Origin: Bradyrhizobiaceae bacterium
Lineage (GTDB): Bacteria; Pseudomonadota; Alphaproteobacteria; Rhizobiales; Aestuariivirgaceae
Length of the DNA stretch: 64,000 nucleotides
Reading direction: 5' to 3'
NCBI GenBank assembly: GCA_947475225.1
Contig: CANJMQ010000003.1
Coordinates: 24,925 to 88,924, forward strand
Positions 19,934-29,052 of the stretch are shown here, piece by piece. Position 1 is the stretch's first letter. Every line of letters starts with the position of its first letter. The notes beneath the pieces were generated by a model, which was not told the DNA's origin, did no database searches, and worked only from the letters and a program-made list of their open reading frames with translations. A program made the translations under genes and the position numbers.

Positions 19934-21306
19934 GCTGGTCGCTCAGAAGGCGCTTCCTGCTTACATCCCTCGGTGTCAGCGCCGCTGTCCTGCTCGCGGC
20001 AGGCGCATTCCTCTATGTTCTTTTCGAGCGTGACTTCAGGGCGCGCATCCATGCGGAGACCCACAACCAGCTCATGCAGCTGGTCAGCGGCCTCGATGTC
20101 GAGCCGTCGGGCAAGGTCTTAAAGACACAGGCGATGACCGATCCGCGTTTCCGGCAGCCGACCAGCGGCCTCTATTGGCAGGTGGAATCCAAGAGCGGCG
20201 AGGTTCTGCGTTCGCGTTCATTGTGGGACGCAACGCTTACAACCGGAAATGAACCGTGGCGCAACATCGACGAGCCGGAGGCATTCCCCGGTCCGTTCGG
20301 CGAACCGGTGCTGCTCCACGCCAAGCTGATCTCGCTTGGCGAAGCGCCGGACCGCCAGCAACTGCGCGTTATGATCGCGGTGAATGAGAGTGAAGTCACT
20401 CGCCCCACGTTGTACTTCGCGATCAATCTCGGCCTCTCGCTTCTCGTTCTGGGTCTTGCCATGCTGGTTGTCAGCGTCGCGCAGCTCGGCATGGTGATGG
20501 CGCCTGTCAACAGCCTTCGGAACTCGGTGCGCGATATCCGTGACGGCAAGTCGGCGCGGGTCTCGGGTGAGTACCCCGTCGAGATCGCCCCCGTCGTCAA
20601 CAAGCTGAACTCGCTGCTCGAACAGCGTGAGCAGATGGTGGAGCGGGCACGCTCGCGGGCCGGCAATTTTGCGCACAGCCTGAAGACGCCGCTCACGGTG
20701 ATCGATACACTGCTTCCGAGGCTGCGTGTCGGCGGTCAGCATGACACCGCCGGCGAGATTGGCAGGCAGACCGCACAACTCCGCAAGCATGCTGACCGGG
20801 AACTGGCTCGCGCTCGCATGGCCGCCGGCCACGGTGAACCCGTGAGGGACGTCCGGGCCGTGGTGGAGGAGATCGTCACAACCATCCGCCATCTGCCGCG
20901 TGGCCGCGACATCGCTTTCGTCGTCGACGTTCCGGCCCATATTGCGGTCCGCATGGATCGTGAGGACTTTATCGAGATGGTCGCCAATGTGCTCGACAAC
21001 GCCCGCAAATGGGCGCGCTCGAAGACGGTGATCCGCCTTGAGCCTGGCGACACGGACCTCGTCCTGTCCGTGAGCGACGACGGCCCGGGCATTCCTGTCG
21101 CCGACATGGATTCGATCGTTGAACGTGGCCGTCGCCTCGACGAGGGCACGGAAGGTACGGGCATCGGCCTGGCCATCGTCAATGACATCGCCGATGCCTG
21201 CGGCCTGCGAACCTCCTTCACGATCTCCGAACTGGGCGGCTTGCGATTCTCGGTGACGTTGCCAGCCACCATTGCGGCGCGCGCCGTAACCCGTTCGACG
21301 ACCTGA
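19930..21306 (+). CDS. Membrane sensor histidine kinase
   Basis: The 458-residue partner of the preceding regulator has a first helix (about 9-31), a periplasmic domain (about 32-160), a second helix (about 161-185) and a HAMP-like segment. The kinase core has the H-box FAHSLKTPLTVI (H249), N-box NVLDNARKWA, G1 DDGPGIP and G2 GTGIGLAI. The TTG start overlaps the regulator stop. HSLKTPL instead of the usual HELRTPL is characteristic of the PhoQ-like branch. The periplasmic domain shows no obvious ligand motif. No gene of this operon follows for 200 bp. Confidence 0.92.
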   Translation: MSWSLRRRFLLTSLGVSAAVLLAAGAFLYVLFERDFRARIHAETHNQLMQLVSGLDVEPSGKVLKTQAMTDPRFRQPTSGLYWQVESKSGEVLRSRSLWDATLTTGNEPWRNIDEPEAFPGPFGEPVLLHAKLISLGEAPDRQQLRVMIAVNESEVTRPTLYFAINLGLSLLVLGLAMLVVSVAQLGMVMAPVNSLRNSVRDIRDGKSARVSGEYPVEIAPVVNKLNSLLEQREQMVERARSRAGNFAHSLKTPLTVIDTLLPRLRVGGQHDTAGEIGRQTAQLRKHADRELARARMAAGHGEPVRDVRAVVEEIVTTIRHLPRGRDIAFVVDVPAHIAVRMDREDFIEMVANVLDNARKWARSKTVIRLEPGDTDLVLSVSDDGPGIPVADMDSIVERGRRLDEGTEGTGIGLAIVNDIADACGLRTSFTISELGGLRFSVTLPATIAARAVTRSTT

Positions 21307-21511
21307 ACCGAGGCGCGCTGGCCGCCTGCCGCGATGACGGAACACTGATCTAAAACAGTGGCTTCGTTGTATCTTTCGATCCGGCGCATCAACGGTCATC
21401 AACGTGAGGCTCGGTTGCCAGGTGGCAATTCGGCACTGGACTGGAATGGTCCATTCCGCCATATTCCGCCGCAATTTCAGGGGCCGTCAGGCCCGCAACG
21501 GACGAGTCGAA

Positions 21512-21910
21512 ATGTTATTCCTGAAGCAGCTTTTCACCTGGTGGAACGGCCAGACTCTGAACACCCGGTTTTACACATGGCGCAAGGGTAATTACGTTGG
21601 CGCCGACCAGTTCGGCAACAAGTACTACCGCGCCAAGTCGGCCCTGCCGGAATCGATCAGGGAGCGCCGCTGGGTCGTTTACAACGGCTACTCGGAGGCC
21701 TCAGCCATTCCGCCGGGCTGGCACGGCTGGATGCACCATCGCACCGATGTGCCGCCGACCCAGGAAGACTACGTTCCGTATGAGTGGCAGAAGCCCTATA
21801 TCCCCAACCAGACAGGCACCCCCAACGCCTACCGGCCGAAGGGCTCCATCCTGTCGGGTGCGAAGCCGGCGCCGCATGCGCCGGATTATTCGGCCTGGCG
21901 GCCTGAATAG
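21512..21910 (+). CDS. NDUFA12-family NADH:ubiquinone oxidoreductase subunit
   Basis: This 132-residue protein matches the alphaproteobacterial homologue of the mitochondrial complex I subunit NDUFA12 (B17.2). Signatures include TWWNGQTLNTRFYTWRKG, VGADQFGNKYYR, RRWVVYNG, and IPPGWHGWMHHRTDVPPT; the Cys-free basic C-terminus ends in DYSAWRPE. It is a small accessory subunit or assembly-related protein at the peripheral arm of complex I. I used the ATG at 21512, where the family match begins. It starts the run that continues with mlaD and DUF2155. Confidence 0.93.
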   Translation: MLFLKQLFTWWNGQTLNTRFYTWRKGNYVGADQFGNKYYRAKSALPESIRERRWVVYNGYSEASAIPPGWHGWMHHRTDVPPTQEDYVPYEWQKPYIPNQTGTPNAYRPKGSILSGAKPAPHAPDYSAWRPE

Positions 21911-21974
21911 GGCACGTCATATTTCGGCTGGGGTTCATCAGTAATTCCGGCCTGCGACTAAGAGGAGCGGCGGC

Positions 21975-22478
21975 GTGAAGAACTCGATGGTTGAGACCCT
22001 GATCGGCGCGGCTGTGATCTTCATCGCGGCGGCGTTCTTCTTCTTTGCCTACCAGACCTCCGGCAAGGGCCACGCGTCAGGCACCTATCGCATCAGCGCT
22101 GAGTTCGACAATGCCGAGGGTGTGAGCGTCGGAACCGACGTGCGGGTCGCCGGTGTCAAGGTGGGCTCCGTCGTCGATTTTACGCTCAATACCGAGAACT
22201 TCCAGGCCAACACGGTCATGGAACTCGATCCCAAGGTGAAACTCACCGACGATGCCACCGCCAAGGTGACGGCGGAGGGTCTGCTGGGTTCCAAGTTCAT
22301 TGCCCTCGAGCAGGGCGGCTCCGAGACGCTGCTCGCCGATGGTGGCGTCATCTCCAACACGCAAGGCGCTGTGGACATTTGGTCACTGATCAGTCAGGCG
22401 ATGTTTGCCAACAAGGGCCCAGGGGATCAGAGCGCCCCGGACCAGGGTGTCCCGCCCTCCGATACCAAGTCTCCGTGA
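21975..22478 (+). CDS. mlaD: Phospholipid-transport MCE protein MlaD
   Basis: MlaD is the periplasmic MCE-domain component of the Mla ABC system that keeps outer-membrane lipid asymmetry. The 167-residue protein has one N-terminal helix (VETLIGAAVIFIAAAFFFFAY) and an MCE domain (about 37-115; FDNAEGVSVGTDVRVAGVKVGSV; AEGLLGSKFIALEQGG). The start is GTG with an AGGAGCGG site upstream. mlaE and mlaF are not adjacent, as usual for this alphaproteobacterial arrangement. The C-terminal tail after about 140 is Pro/Gly-rich and disordered. The TGATG overlap couples it to the methyltransferase. Confidence 0.9.
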   Translation: MKNSMVETLIGAAVIFIAAAFFFFAYQTSGKGHASGTYRISAEFDNAEGVSVGTDVRVAGVKVGSVVDFTLNTENFQANTVMELDPKVKLTDDATAKVTAEGLLGSKFIALEQGGSETLLADGGVISNTQGAVDIWSLISQAMFANKGPGDQSAPDQGVPPSDTKSP

Positions 22479-23245
22479 TGGCAGTGGCAAATCCCGACAC
22501 GCGGCGTCAGCAATGGTCCGCCGGATCTTACAACACCCACGCCCGCTTCGTGTCTGATCTTGCCGCTGGTGTTGTCGAATGGCTGGCGCCCAAGCAAGGC
22601 GAGCGTATCCTCGATGTCGGTTGTGGCGACGGGGTGCTCACCGCCGAACTGCGAGAGATGGGCGTTGATGTTGTCGGCGTCGACGCGAGCGCGGACTTCA
22701 TCGCCGCCGCCCAGGCCCGTGGCCTCGATGCCCGGTTCATGGATGGCGAGGCGCTGGATTTCAATCGGGAATTTGATGCGGTGTTTTCCAACGCGGCCCT
22801 GCACTGGATGCCGAAGGCTGATGCAGTGGTCTCCGGCATCGCCCGTGCCCTGCGGGCGAATGGCCGTTTCGTCGCCGAATTCGGTGGCCACGGCAATGTT
22901 GCGGCCATCGTCACCGCCATGCGCGCCGTCGGAGAGAGGCACGGCGGCGATCTCTCTCTCGCCAATCCGTGGTACTTCCCGGCACCGCAGGTCTATCAGA
23001 CGCTGCTCGAGCACCATGGTTTCAGCGTGCGGCGCATCGCCCTCATTCCGCGCCCCGTGGTGCTGAAAACCGGCATCGAAGGTTGGCTCATGTTGTTCCG
23101 CAAGCCCTTCTTCGCGCAGTTTGGCGAGGATGCAGAGCAGGCGCTGGCCGAGACCATCGATCTCCTGCGTCCCGCCCTGTGCGATGCCGATGGTAACTGG
23201 ACGGCGGACTATGTGCGGCTCCGCGTCGAAGCGGTGTTGTCATGA
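22478..23245 (+). CDS. Class I SAM-dependent methyltransferase
   Basis: The 255-residue enzyme has a Rossmann methyltransferase fold with motif I ILDVGCGDGVLTAEL, motif II VVGVDAS, motif III ARFMDGEALDF, and motif IV FDAVFSNAALHWM. The last pattern and the length resemble trans-aconitate 2-methyltransferase (Tam) and related type-11 enzymes, but the substrate is not determined. I start at the ATG at 22478, which overlaps the mlaD stop; the longer frame to 22379 lies inside mlaD. It is coupled to DUF2155 by a 4-bp overlap. Its insertion between mlaD and DUF2155 is not a universal feature of this cluster. Confidence 0.85.
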   Translation: MAVANPDTRRQQWSAGSYNTHARFVSDLAAGVVEWLAPKQGERILDVGCGDGVLTAELREMGVDVVGVDASADFIAAAQARGLDARFMDGEALDFNREFDAVFSNAALHWMPKADAVVSGIARALRANGRFVAEFGGHGNVAAIVTAMRAVGERHGGDLSLANPWYFPAPQVYQTLLEHHGFSVRRIALIPRPVVLKTGIEGWLMLFRKPFFAQFGEDAEQALAETIDLLRPALCDADGNWTADYVRLRVEAVLS

Positions 23246-23715
23246 AGCGCATCCTGCTCGGCGCCGTTCTGCTGCTTCTCGCGGCCTGCACCTGCGGGCC
23301 TGCCAAGGCGGAGCGTGTATCCAATCCGATCGCGTTGTTTGCGGGGCTCGACAAGATTACCGGTGTCACCACCACCTTCGAGATCCCGATCGGCGAGGAG
23401 CGGCGATTCGGCAGCGTCATCGTAAAGCCCGACGTGTGCTATACGCGTCCCGTCACCGAGGAGCCGAAGACCACGAGCTTCGTGAAGATCGACCAGATCG
23501 AGATGGACAACACCCGCAAGCCCATCTTCTCCGGCTGGATGTTCGCCGAAAGCCCAGGTCTCAGCGCCATGGAACACGCCACCTATGACGTGTGGCTCAC
23601 TGGCTGCCGCGACCCAAAAGCCCCCCCGCCAGCCGTGGAGACGATGCCTGCGCCCGATGCCAGTGGCCAGCCAGGACAGGCCGATCAGCCGAAGGACAAT
23701 CAGCCCGAGGACTGA
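23242..23715 (+). CDS. DUF2155 domain-containing exported protein
   Basis: This 157-residue exported protein has a lipoprotein- or signal-like start ([23 protein letters not shown]). The DUF2155 core lies at about residues 38-123 ([61 protein letters not shown]). DUF2155 is of unknown function and is regularly found beside aat and NDUFA12 genes in alphaproteobacteria. The C-terminal Pro/Gln-rich tail is variable. The gene overlaps the methyltransferase by 4 bp and, tail to tail, the end of aat by 16 bp. Confidence 0.88.
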   Translation: MKRILLGAVLLLLAACTCGPAKAERVSNPIALFAGLDKITGVTTTFEIPIGEERRFGSVIVKPDVCYTRPVTEEPKTTSFVKIDQIEMDNTRKPIFSGWMFAESPGLSAMEHATYDVWLTGCRDPKAPPPAVETMPAPDASGQPGQADQPKDNQPED

Positions 23716-24359
23716 GCACTCGTCGCCCAGGCGAGCACCGCCTCGGGATCGTCGTCCTGTTTGAACGCCGAGAAATCCGCGTTGCGGTCCAGCAGTGGTT
23801 CCATCACCCTGTGATAGTCCACGCGTGGCATGGCGATGGCGCCCAGACGCTCGAGGTGCGGGTTCACGAACTGCGCATCCAGCAGGCCGAAGCCGCCCCG
23901 GTTCAGCCTTGCCACCAGATGGACGAGCGCAACCTTTGAGGCGTCCGTTGCGCGCGAGAACATGCTTTCCCCGAAAAAAACCGCGCCGAGGCGCACGCCA
24001 TAGAGGCCGCCCACCAATTCGCCATCCTTCCTGCATTCGATGCTGTGGCAGCAACCCATGCGGTGAAGTTGCGTATAGAGTGCCTTGATACGGGCATTGA
24101 TCCAGGTCGAGCGGCGGTCCGGCGTCTTCGCGGCGCAGGCAGCGATCACGGCGGAAAAGTCACGGTCGACGCTCACATCGAACAGCTTCCGGCGCACCGT
24201 CTTCCTGAGCGAATGCGATATGTTCAGGCCATCGAGCGGGATCACGCCGCGCTCTTCCGGCTCCACCCAGTAAAGCGCGTTGTCCTCGGCGCTTTCCGCC
24301 ATCGGGAAGATCCCCGCCGCATAGGCGCGCAGCAGGATCTGTGGCGTGATCGAACTCAT
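23700..24359 (-). CDS. aat: Leucyl/phenylalanyl-tRNA--protein transferase
   Basis: Aat adds Leu or Phe to the N-terminus of proteins starting with Lys or Arg, marking them for ClpAP degradation (N-degron pathway). The 219-residue protein has the family pattern [65 protein letters not shown], and [16 protein letters not shown]. The start ATG at 24359 overlaps the accC stop by one base, so it is coupled to the biotin carboxylase gene. Confidence 0.95.
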   Translation of the reverse strand: MSSITPQILLRAYAAGIFPMAESAEDNALYWVEPEERGVIPLDGLNISHSLRKTVRRKLFDVSVDRDFSAVIAACAAKTPDRRSTWINARIKALYTQLHRMGCCHSIECRKDGELVGGLYGVRLGAVFFGESMFSRATDASKVALVHLVARLNRGGFGLLDAQFVNPHLERLGAIAMPRVDYHRVMEPLLDRNADFSAFKQDDDPEAVLAWATSAQSSG

Positions 24360-25702
24360 CAGGCCTGACGGGCGAGGTAGTGCTCCAGCCAATGGATGTC
24401 GTAGTGGCCGTCGATGATGTCCGGCTCGGCGAGCAGCTGCTGGAACAGCGGAATTGTCGTTTCGATGCCTTCGACGACGAACTCGCTCAGCGCGCGCTTC
24501 AGACGCATCATGCACTCGGTGCGGCTCTTGCCGGAGACGATCAGTTTGCCGATGAGGCTGTCGTAGTAGGGCGGGATGCGGTAGCCGGCATAGAGCGCGG
24601 AGTCGACACGCACGCCGAGGCCACCCGGGAAATGCACCGCGTCCACCCGGCCCGGCGAGGGCGCGAAGGTTCTCGGATTTTCCGCATTGATGCGGCACTC
24701 GATGGCGTGGCCGGAAAAGGAGATATCTGACTGCGTATAGGCGAGGTCTGCTCCTGACGCGACCCGCAGTTGCTCCTGCACCAGGTCGAGCCCCGTGATC
24801 GCTTCCGTCACCGGGTGCTCCACCTGCAGGCGCGTGTTCATCTCGATGAAATAGAACTCGCCGTTTTCATAGAGGAACTCGATGGTGCCCACGCCCTCGT
24901 AGCCAAGCTTCTCCATGGCGCGTGCCACGCGGCCGCCAATCTCGTCGCGCTGCGTGGCGTTGAGGGCAGGCGAATGCGCCTCTTCGAGGATCTTCTGGTG
25001 CCGGCGCTGCAGCGAACAGTCGCGCTCGCCGAGGTGAATGGCGCGGCCTTTGCCGTCACCCAGCACCTGGATCTCGATGTGGCGGGGCTTCTCGAGATAC
25101 TTCTCGATATACACGTCGCCATTGCCGAAGGCGGCCCTCGCTTCCGACTGCGCGGTGCTCATCGCCAGCTCGAGATCGGCCTCGCTGCGGGCAACCTTCA
25201 TGCCGCGCCCGCCGCCGCCGGCGGTGGCCTTGATGATGACCGGGTAGCCAATGTCCCTGGCAACCTTCTTTGCCTCGTCGATGTCACCCACGCCACCTTC
25301 CGAGCCCGGCACAACCGGGATGCCCAGTTGCTGCGCGGTGATCTTTGCGGTGATCTTGTCCCCCATCATGCGGATGTGTTCGGCAGAAGGGCCGATGAAC
25401 TTTACGCCATGCTCGGTCAGGATGTCCGCGAAGCGGGCGTTCTCCGACAGGAAACCATAGCCAGGGTGCACCGCTTCCGCACCGGTGATCTCGCAGGCCG
25501 CGACGATGGCGGGTATGTTGAGGTAGCTGTCGCGCGCCGGCGGCGGCCCGATGCATACGCTCTCGTCGGCGAGCCGGACATGCATGGCATCGGCATCGGC
25601 GGTAGAATGGACGGCCACCGTCTGGATGCCGAGTTCGCGGCAGGCACGCAGCACGCGGAGTGCGATTTCACCCCGGTTGGCTATGAGGACCTTGTCGAAC
25701 AT
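24359..25702 (-). CDS. accC: Biotin carboxylase of acetyl-CoA carboxylase
   Basis: AccC carboxylates biotin on AccB with ATP and bicarbonate, the first half of malonyl-CoA formation for fatty acids. The 447-residue protein has [20 protein letters not shown], an ATP-grasp domain with [13 protein letters not shown], the metal/ATP site [16 protein letters not shown], and the C-terminal domain with [10 protein letters not shown]. It lies 6 bp after accB in the same operon and overlaps aat by 1 bp. Confidence 0.97.
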   Translation of the reverse strand: MFDKVLIANRGEIALRVLRACRELGIQTVAVHSTADADAMHVRLADESVCIGPPPARDSYLNIPAIVAACEITGAEAVHPGYGFLSENARFADILTEHGVKFIGPSAEHIRMMGDKITAKITAQQLGIPVVPGSEGGVGDIDEAKKVARDIGYPVIIKATAGGGGRGMKVARSEADLELAMSTAQSEARAAFGNGDVYIEKYLEKPRHIEIQVLGDGKGRAIHLGERDCSLQRRHQKILEEAHSPALNATQRDEIGGRVARAMEKLGYEGVGTIEFLYENGEFYFIEMNTRLQVEHPVTEAITGLDLVQEQLRVASGADLAYTQSDISFSGHAIECRINAENPRTFAPSPGRVDAVHFPGGLGVRVDSALYAGYRIPPYYDSLIGKLIVSGKSRTECMMRLKRALSEFVVEGIETTIPLFQQLLAEPDIIDGHYDIHWLEHYLARQA

Positions 25703-25708
25703 CTGGTT

Positions 25709-26209
25709 CTACTCGATCGCCACGAGGGGTTCGCCGTATTCGACCGGATGGCCGTTGTCGACGTAGATCGCCGTCACTCTGCCGGCACGGGGCGCATGAA
25801 TCTGGTTCATCGTCTTCATGGCTTCGATGATCAGCAGCGTCTGGCCTTCCTTCACCGTGGCGCCGACCTCGATGAAGTTCGCCGCACCGGGTGAGGGCGC
25901 CATGTAGACGGTGCCGACCATCGGCGACTTCACCGTGCCCGGGAGTTCGGCATTGGCTTTGGGTGCAGCAACAGCGGCGGAGGCCTCATGCGGGGCGGCG
26001 GAATGGGCATGCATTGCCGGGGCCGGTGGCGGGGCTGCCATGGTGGCTACTGTCGTCAGCTGCTTGGCGACCCGGAACTTGGTGCCCTTGCGGTCAAGCT
26101 CGATCTCGCTCAGGCCCGTGTCATTGAGAATTTCCGCCAGGCTGGCGATCAGCTCAAGATCGGGATCGTTGAGCGCGGTCTTGGACGATGCCTTTTTCGA
26201 CGGGGGCAT
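25709..26209 (-). CDS. accB: Biotin carboxyl carrier protein of acetyl-CoA carboxylase
   Basis: AccB carries biotin on K132 within the canonical EAMKTMNQI motif, here in a C-terminal biotinyl domain (about residues 92-166). The 166-residue protein has a helical N-terminus (about 10-50) and an Ala/Pro-rich linker (about 57-90). It stands directly before accC and after aroQ with 3-6 bp spacing, as in most proteobacteria. BirA is not visible in the window. Confidence 0.97.
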   Translation of the reverse strand: MPPSKKASSKTALNDPDLELIASLAEILNDTGLSEIELDRKGTKFRVAKQLTTVATMAAPPPAPAMHAHSAAPHEASAAVAAPKANAELPGTVKSPMVGTVYMAPSPGAANFIEVGATVKEGQTLLIIEAMKTMNQIHAPRAGRVTAIYVDNGHPVEYGEPLVAIE

Positions 26210-26212
26210 TGG

Positions 26213-26662
26213 TCAACCCTTCTTGTTCGCGATGATGATGGAATGGAGTGCGGTCAGCGCAAGCACATAGCTTTCGGTGCCGAAGCCGCAGATGACGCCG
26301 TTGACGGCGGGCGCAATGAGGCTGGTGTGCCGGAAAGCCTCACGCTTGTAGACGTTGGAAAGATGCAACTCCACGCAAGGAAGGTCGGCGGCCTTCAGTG
26401 CGTCGTGCAGTGCCACGGAGGTGTGGGTATAGGCTCCGGCGTTGATGGCAATGCCGGAGGCCTTATCGCGTGCCTCGTGAATCCAGCTGACCAGTTCACC
26501 CTCGATGTTGCTCTGCCGGAAGTCGACGCTGAGGCCGAGCGAGGACGCGTGGTCGCGGCATCGCGTTTCCACGTCCTTCAGCGTCGCCGCTCCATAAATG
26601 GCCGGTTCCCGAAGACCGAGCAGGTTCAGGTTCGGGCCATTGAGCACAAAGACAGGTTTCAT
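26213..26662 (-). CDS. aroQ: Type II 3-dehydroquinate dehydratase
   Basis: AroQ dehydrates 3-dehydroquinate to 3-dehydroshikimate in the shikimate pathway. The 149-residue dodecamer-type enzyme shows NGPNLNLLGLREP, the catalytic tyrosine in AIYG, FRQSNIEGELVSWIHEA, NAGAYTHTSVALHDAL, and VELHLSNVYKREAFRH. The first gene of the leftward aroQ-accB-accC-aat run, it is separated from the DsbA-like gene by 80 bp. Confidence 0.97.
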   Translation of the reverse strand: MKPVFVLNGPNLNLLGLREPAIYGAATLKDVETRCRDHASSLGLSVDFRQSNIEGELVSWIHEARDKASGIAINAGAYTHTSVALHDALKAADLPCVELHLSNVYKREAFRHTSLIAPAVNGVICGFGTESYVLALTALHSIIIANKKG

Positions 26663-26742
26663 CGTCCCCCACGATTCCCCACGGGCGTCAGCGGTTTATA
26701 GGCTTTCACCGCGGCAGTTGGAAGCGGCCAGGGCCGCTGCCC

Positions 26743-27501
26743 TCAGCAGAGCTTGCAGCCGCCGCCCTTGCGGACCTCGTCGATCATCTGGGCCAGGCCG
26801 TCAGCCGGCAGGTAGCCGGGCGAGACCTTGTCGTCGATGACGAAACCTGGCGTGCCGTTGATGGCAAGCTGCTGGGCCAGCGCGTGGGTGTCGGCGAGTT
26901 CCTGGGCCACGGACGGGTCGGCCATGTCCTTCTTCAGCTTGGCCATGTCGATGCCCTGCTTGGCGGCGGTCTCGTCCACCACCTCCTTGGTGACCTTGCC
27001 CTCATGCTCGAACAGGGCCTTGTGCAGTTCCCAGTACTTGTTCTGCTTCTTGGCGGCGATGGCGGCCATGGCGGCGTAATCGGAGTCGCCCCCGAAGATC
27101 GGAAATTCCTTCAGCACGAAGCGCAGGTTCTTGTCATTGTCGAGAAGGGTCATGACTTCGGGGAAGCCCTTCTTGCACCAGCCGCAGTTGTAGTCGAAGA
27201 ACTCGACCATGGTGACGTCGCCCTTCGGGTTTCCGGCAACATAGTCAGCGGGTGAGTGGAATATCTGCTGGGCGTTGGACTGCAGCACCGCGGTGCGCTG
27301 TTCGCCTTCCTTCTGCTGCTGCTTGGCCTCCAGCGCCTTGGAGACGTCGAGCAGAACCTCCGGATTTTCGATAAGGTACTCGCGGACGATCTCGCCGATG
27401 TCCTTTTTCTGGGCATCGGTGAAGCTGCCATCGGCGAAGGCGGCCGAGGTGACGGCCAGCATGGCGGTCGCGAAGGCGGCAAGTCGGAAGCGGAAAGTCA
27501 T
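26743..27501 (-). CDS. DsbA/ScsC-type periplasmic thiol:disulfide oxidoreductase
   Basis: This 252-residue exported thioredoxin-fold protein has a signal peptide (to about AFA, residue 23), an N-terminal helical stretch (FTDAQKKDIGEIVREYLIENPEVL, about 27-50) like the oligomerisation region of ScsC/DsbA relatives, the active site FFDYNC106GWC109K, and the cis-Pro loop NGTPGFVI. The C-terminal KGGGCKLC carries an extra CxxC. It probably oxidises or isomerises disulfides of exported proteins; a DsbB partner is not in the window. The cysteine-rich exported proteins found here are plausible clients. Confidence 0.9.
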   Translation of the reverse strand: MTFRFRLAAFATAMLAVTSAAFADGSFTDAQKKDIGEIVREYLIENPEVLLDVSKALEAKQQQKEGEQRTAVLQSNAQQIFHSPADYVAGNPKGDVTMVEFFDYNCGWCKKGFPEVMTLLDNDKNLRFVLKEFPIFGGDSDYAAMAAIAAKKQNKYWELHKALFEHEGKVTKEVVDETAAKQGIDMAKLKKDMADPSVAQELADTHALAQQLAINGTPGFVIDDKVSPGYLPADGLAQMIDEVRKGGGCKLC

Positions 27502-27564
27502 CGTGTATCGTCCTCTTGGTTCGGTTTTCTCTTAGCCGCTAAGCGGCCTTTCAGTCCATCTCGG

Positions 27565-28950
27565 TCAGCGCCCGGCAAAGCTCATCACGTCGCTGGCCCT
27601 TGTCCATTCGGGTGTTCCGGTCTTGAAGGCGGCCTGTGCGGATTTGGCCTTCTCCATTGCCAGTTTCATGTCGCCCATCAGCAGCGCCGCCTGGGCGGTG
27701 GCCAGTTCGGCGCGCGGCACGTCGCCGGTCTGGGCATAGGCGCGGGCCAGCAGGCGGTACGTTTCGGCGGTCTCGCCCTCGCTGCGCTGCGCCTGGCGCA
27801 GCAGCTTGATCGCCTCACGGGCATTGGCCGGCGTCTCGGTGTCGATGAAGGCCTGGGCCGCGAGAATCTGGATGAGGCCGTTGCTGGGCAGCAGGTCGAG
27901 CGCTTTCTTCACCGGCACAGCGGCTTCTGCCGCGCGGCCGTTTTCGAGCAGGGCCTGTGCCTTCAGTTCCCAGAAATAGGGGTTCTCTGGCAGGTCCCTG
28001 GTCAGGCTGTCGATGATCGGCAGGGCGTTCTTGATGTCGCCCCTGCGGAACATGGCGATGGCGCGGGCATAGCGCGCCGGCATTGACTGATCGGAGGCGG
28101 GATATTTCTGCATCACCGCCTGCGCCCCGCCGATGTAGCCGGTGAGCTTTGCCTGCACCAACTGGTGGCGCAGGATCAGGGCGGGCGGGTCCTTGGCGTC
28201 CCAGTAGGGTGACTTCTGGGCCTCGACCTCGAGGTTGCGGATGCGGTCCAGCGGCATGGGGTGCGACATCACATAGGGATCGACGTCGGCGAGTGCCGCG
28301 ATGTTCTCGCTCGCCAGCTTCTCGAACAGCGTGATCATGCCTTTGGCGGACTGGTGCGTCTCGTTGAGGAACGTCAGCGCCGCCTGGTCGGCGGAGGATT
28401 CCATGCCGCGCGCATAGGTGAGGAAGTTCCGCTGCGCCAGACCTGTGCTGCCGATCATCAGGCCCTGTCCCGCCTGGGCTACCTCGCCATTGCCTGCAGC
28501 GACCCCCCCGGCGATGGCCGCGAGGCCGAGCAGCATGCCGATGATCTGGGTATAGTTGGCCGAGTCGATTTCAACGCCCATGCGCGCCAGATGGCCGCCG
28601 GCGATGTGGCCGGTCTCATGGGCCAGCACGCCAATCACCTCGTTGGGCGTACTCGCCTGCATGATAAGACCGGTGTTGACAAATATGCGCTGGCCACCGG
28701 CCACGAATGCGTTGATGTGGTGGTCGTTCAGCACATAGACCTTCACCGCCCTGGGATTGATCCCGGCTGCCTTGAAGATCGGGCGCGTATAGAGGCGGAG
28801 CAGGCCCTCGATTTCAGCATCCCTGATAACGGGCAGCGGCTTCTGCCGCTGTTGAGCCGCCTCGGACCCGACGAGACAGATGCTCATGAACGCCATCAGC
28901 ACCGCCATCAGGCGGACCGTCGCGCGATATAGCGTCCCTGTTCCGTACAT
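27565..28950 (-). CDS. M48 family metalloprotease with TPR repeats (BepA-like)
   Basis: This 461-residue exported protease has a signal region (to about residue 32), the M48 zinc site H111ETGH115, a downstream Glu ligand region (GMESSADQAAL), and C-terminal TPR-like repeats (about 285-455). BepA/YfgC-type proteins assist or degrade outer-membrane proteins such as LptD. The gene is monocistronic, 63 bp from the DsbA-like gene and 102 bp from the rne stop. Peptidase plus thiol-oxidoreductase adjacency fits envelope protein quality control. Confidence 0.88.
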   Translation of the reverse strand: MYGTGTLYRATVRLMAVLMAFMSICLVGSEAAQQRQKPLPVIRDAEIEGLLRLYTRPIFKAAGINPRAVKVYVLNDHHINAFVAGGQRIFVNTGLIMQASTPNEVIGVLAHETGHIAGGHLARMGVEIDSANYTQIIGMLLGLAAIAGGVAAGNGEVAQAGQGLMIGSTGLAQRNFLTYARGMESSADQAALTFLNETHQSAKGMITLFEKLASENIAALADVDPYVMSHPMPLDRIRNLEVEAQKSPYWDAKDPPALILRHQLVQAKLTGYIGGAQAVMQKYPASDQSMPARYARAIAMFRRGDIKNALPIIDSLTRDLPENPYFWELKAQALLENGRAAEAAVPVKKALDLLPSNGLIQILAAQAFIDTETPANAREAIKLLRQAQRSEGETAETYRLLARAYAQTGDVPRAELATAQAALLMGDMKLAMEKAKSAQAAFKTGTPEWTRASDVMSFAGR

Positions 28951-29013
28951 TGGTTGTTGCCCTCTCGGCCCGTCAATCGGGTGAGAATGAGGCGAGTTTG
29001 AGGCCCGGCGGAC

Positions 29014-29046
29014 ATTGGTCAGCCGGCCAATGGCCGGCTGACCAAT
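29014..29046 (-). terminator. 33-bp near-perfect palindrome just after rne
   Basis: ATTGGTCAGCCGGCCA (29014-29029) is followed by one central base and its exact reverse complement (29031-29046). It starts 6 bp after the rne stop. No T-run follows, so it may stabilise the 3' end, act as a Rho-independent-like stop, or be an intergenic repeat. It is drawn as terminator for rne only by position. Confidence 0.5.
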
Positions 29047-29052
29047 TTGTCA

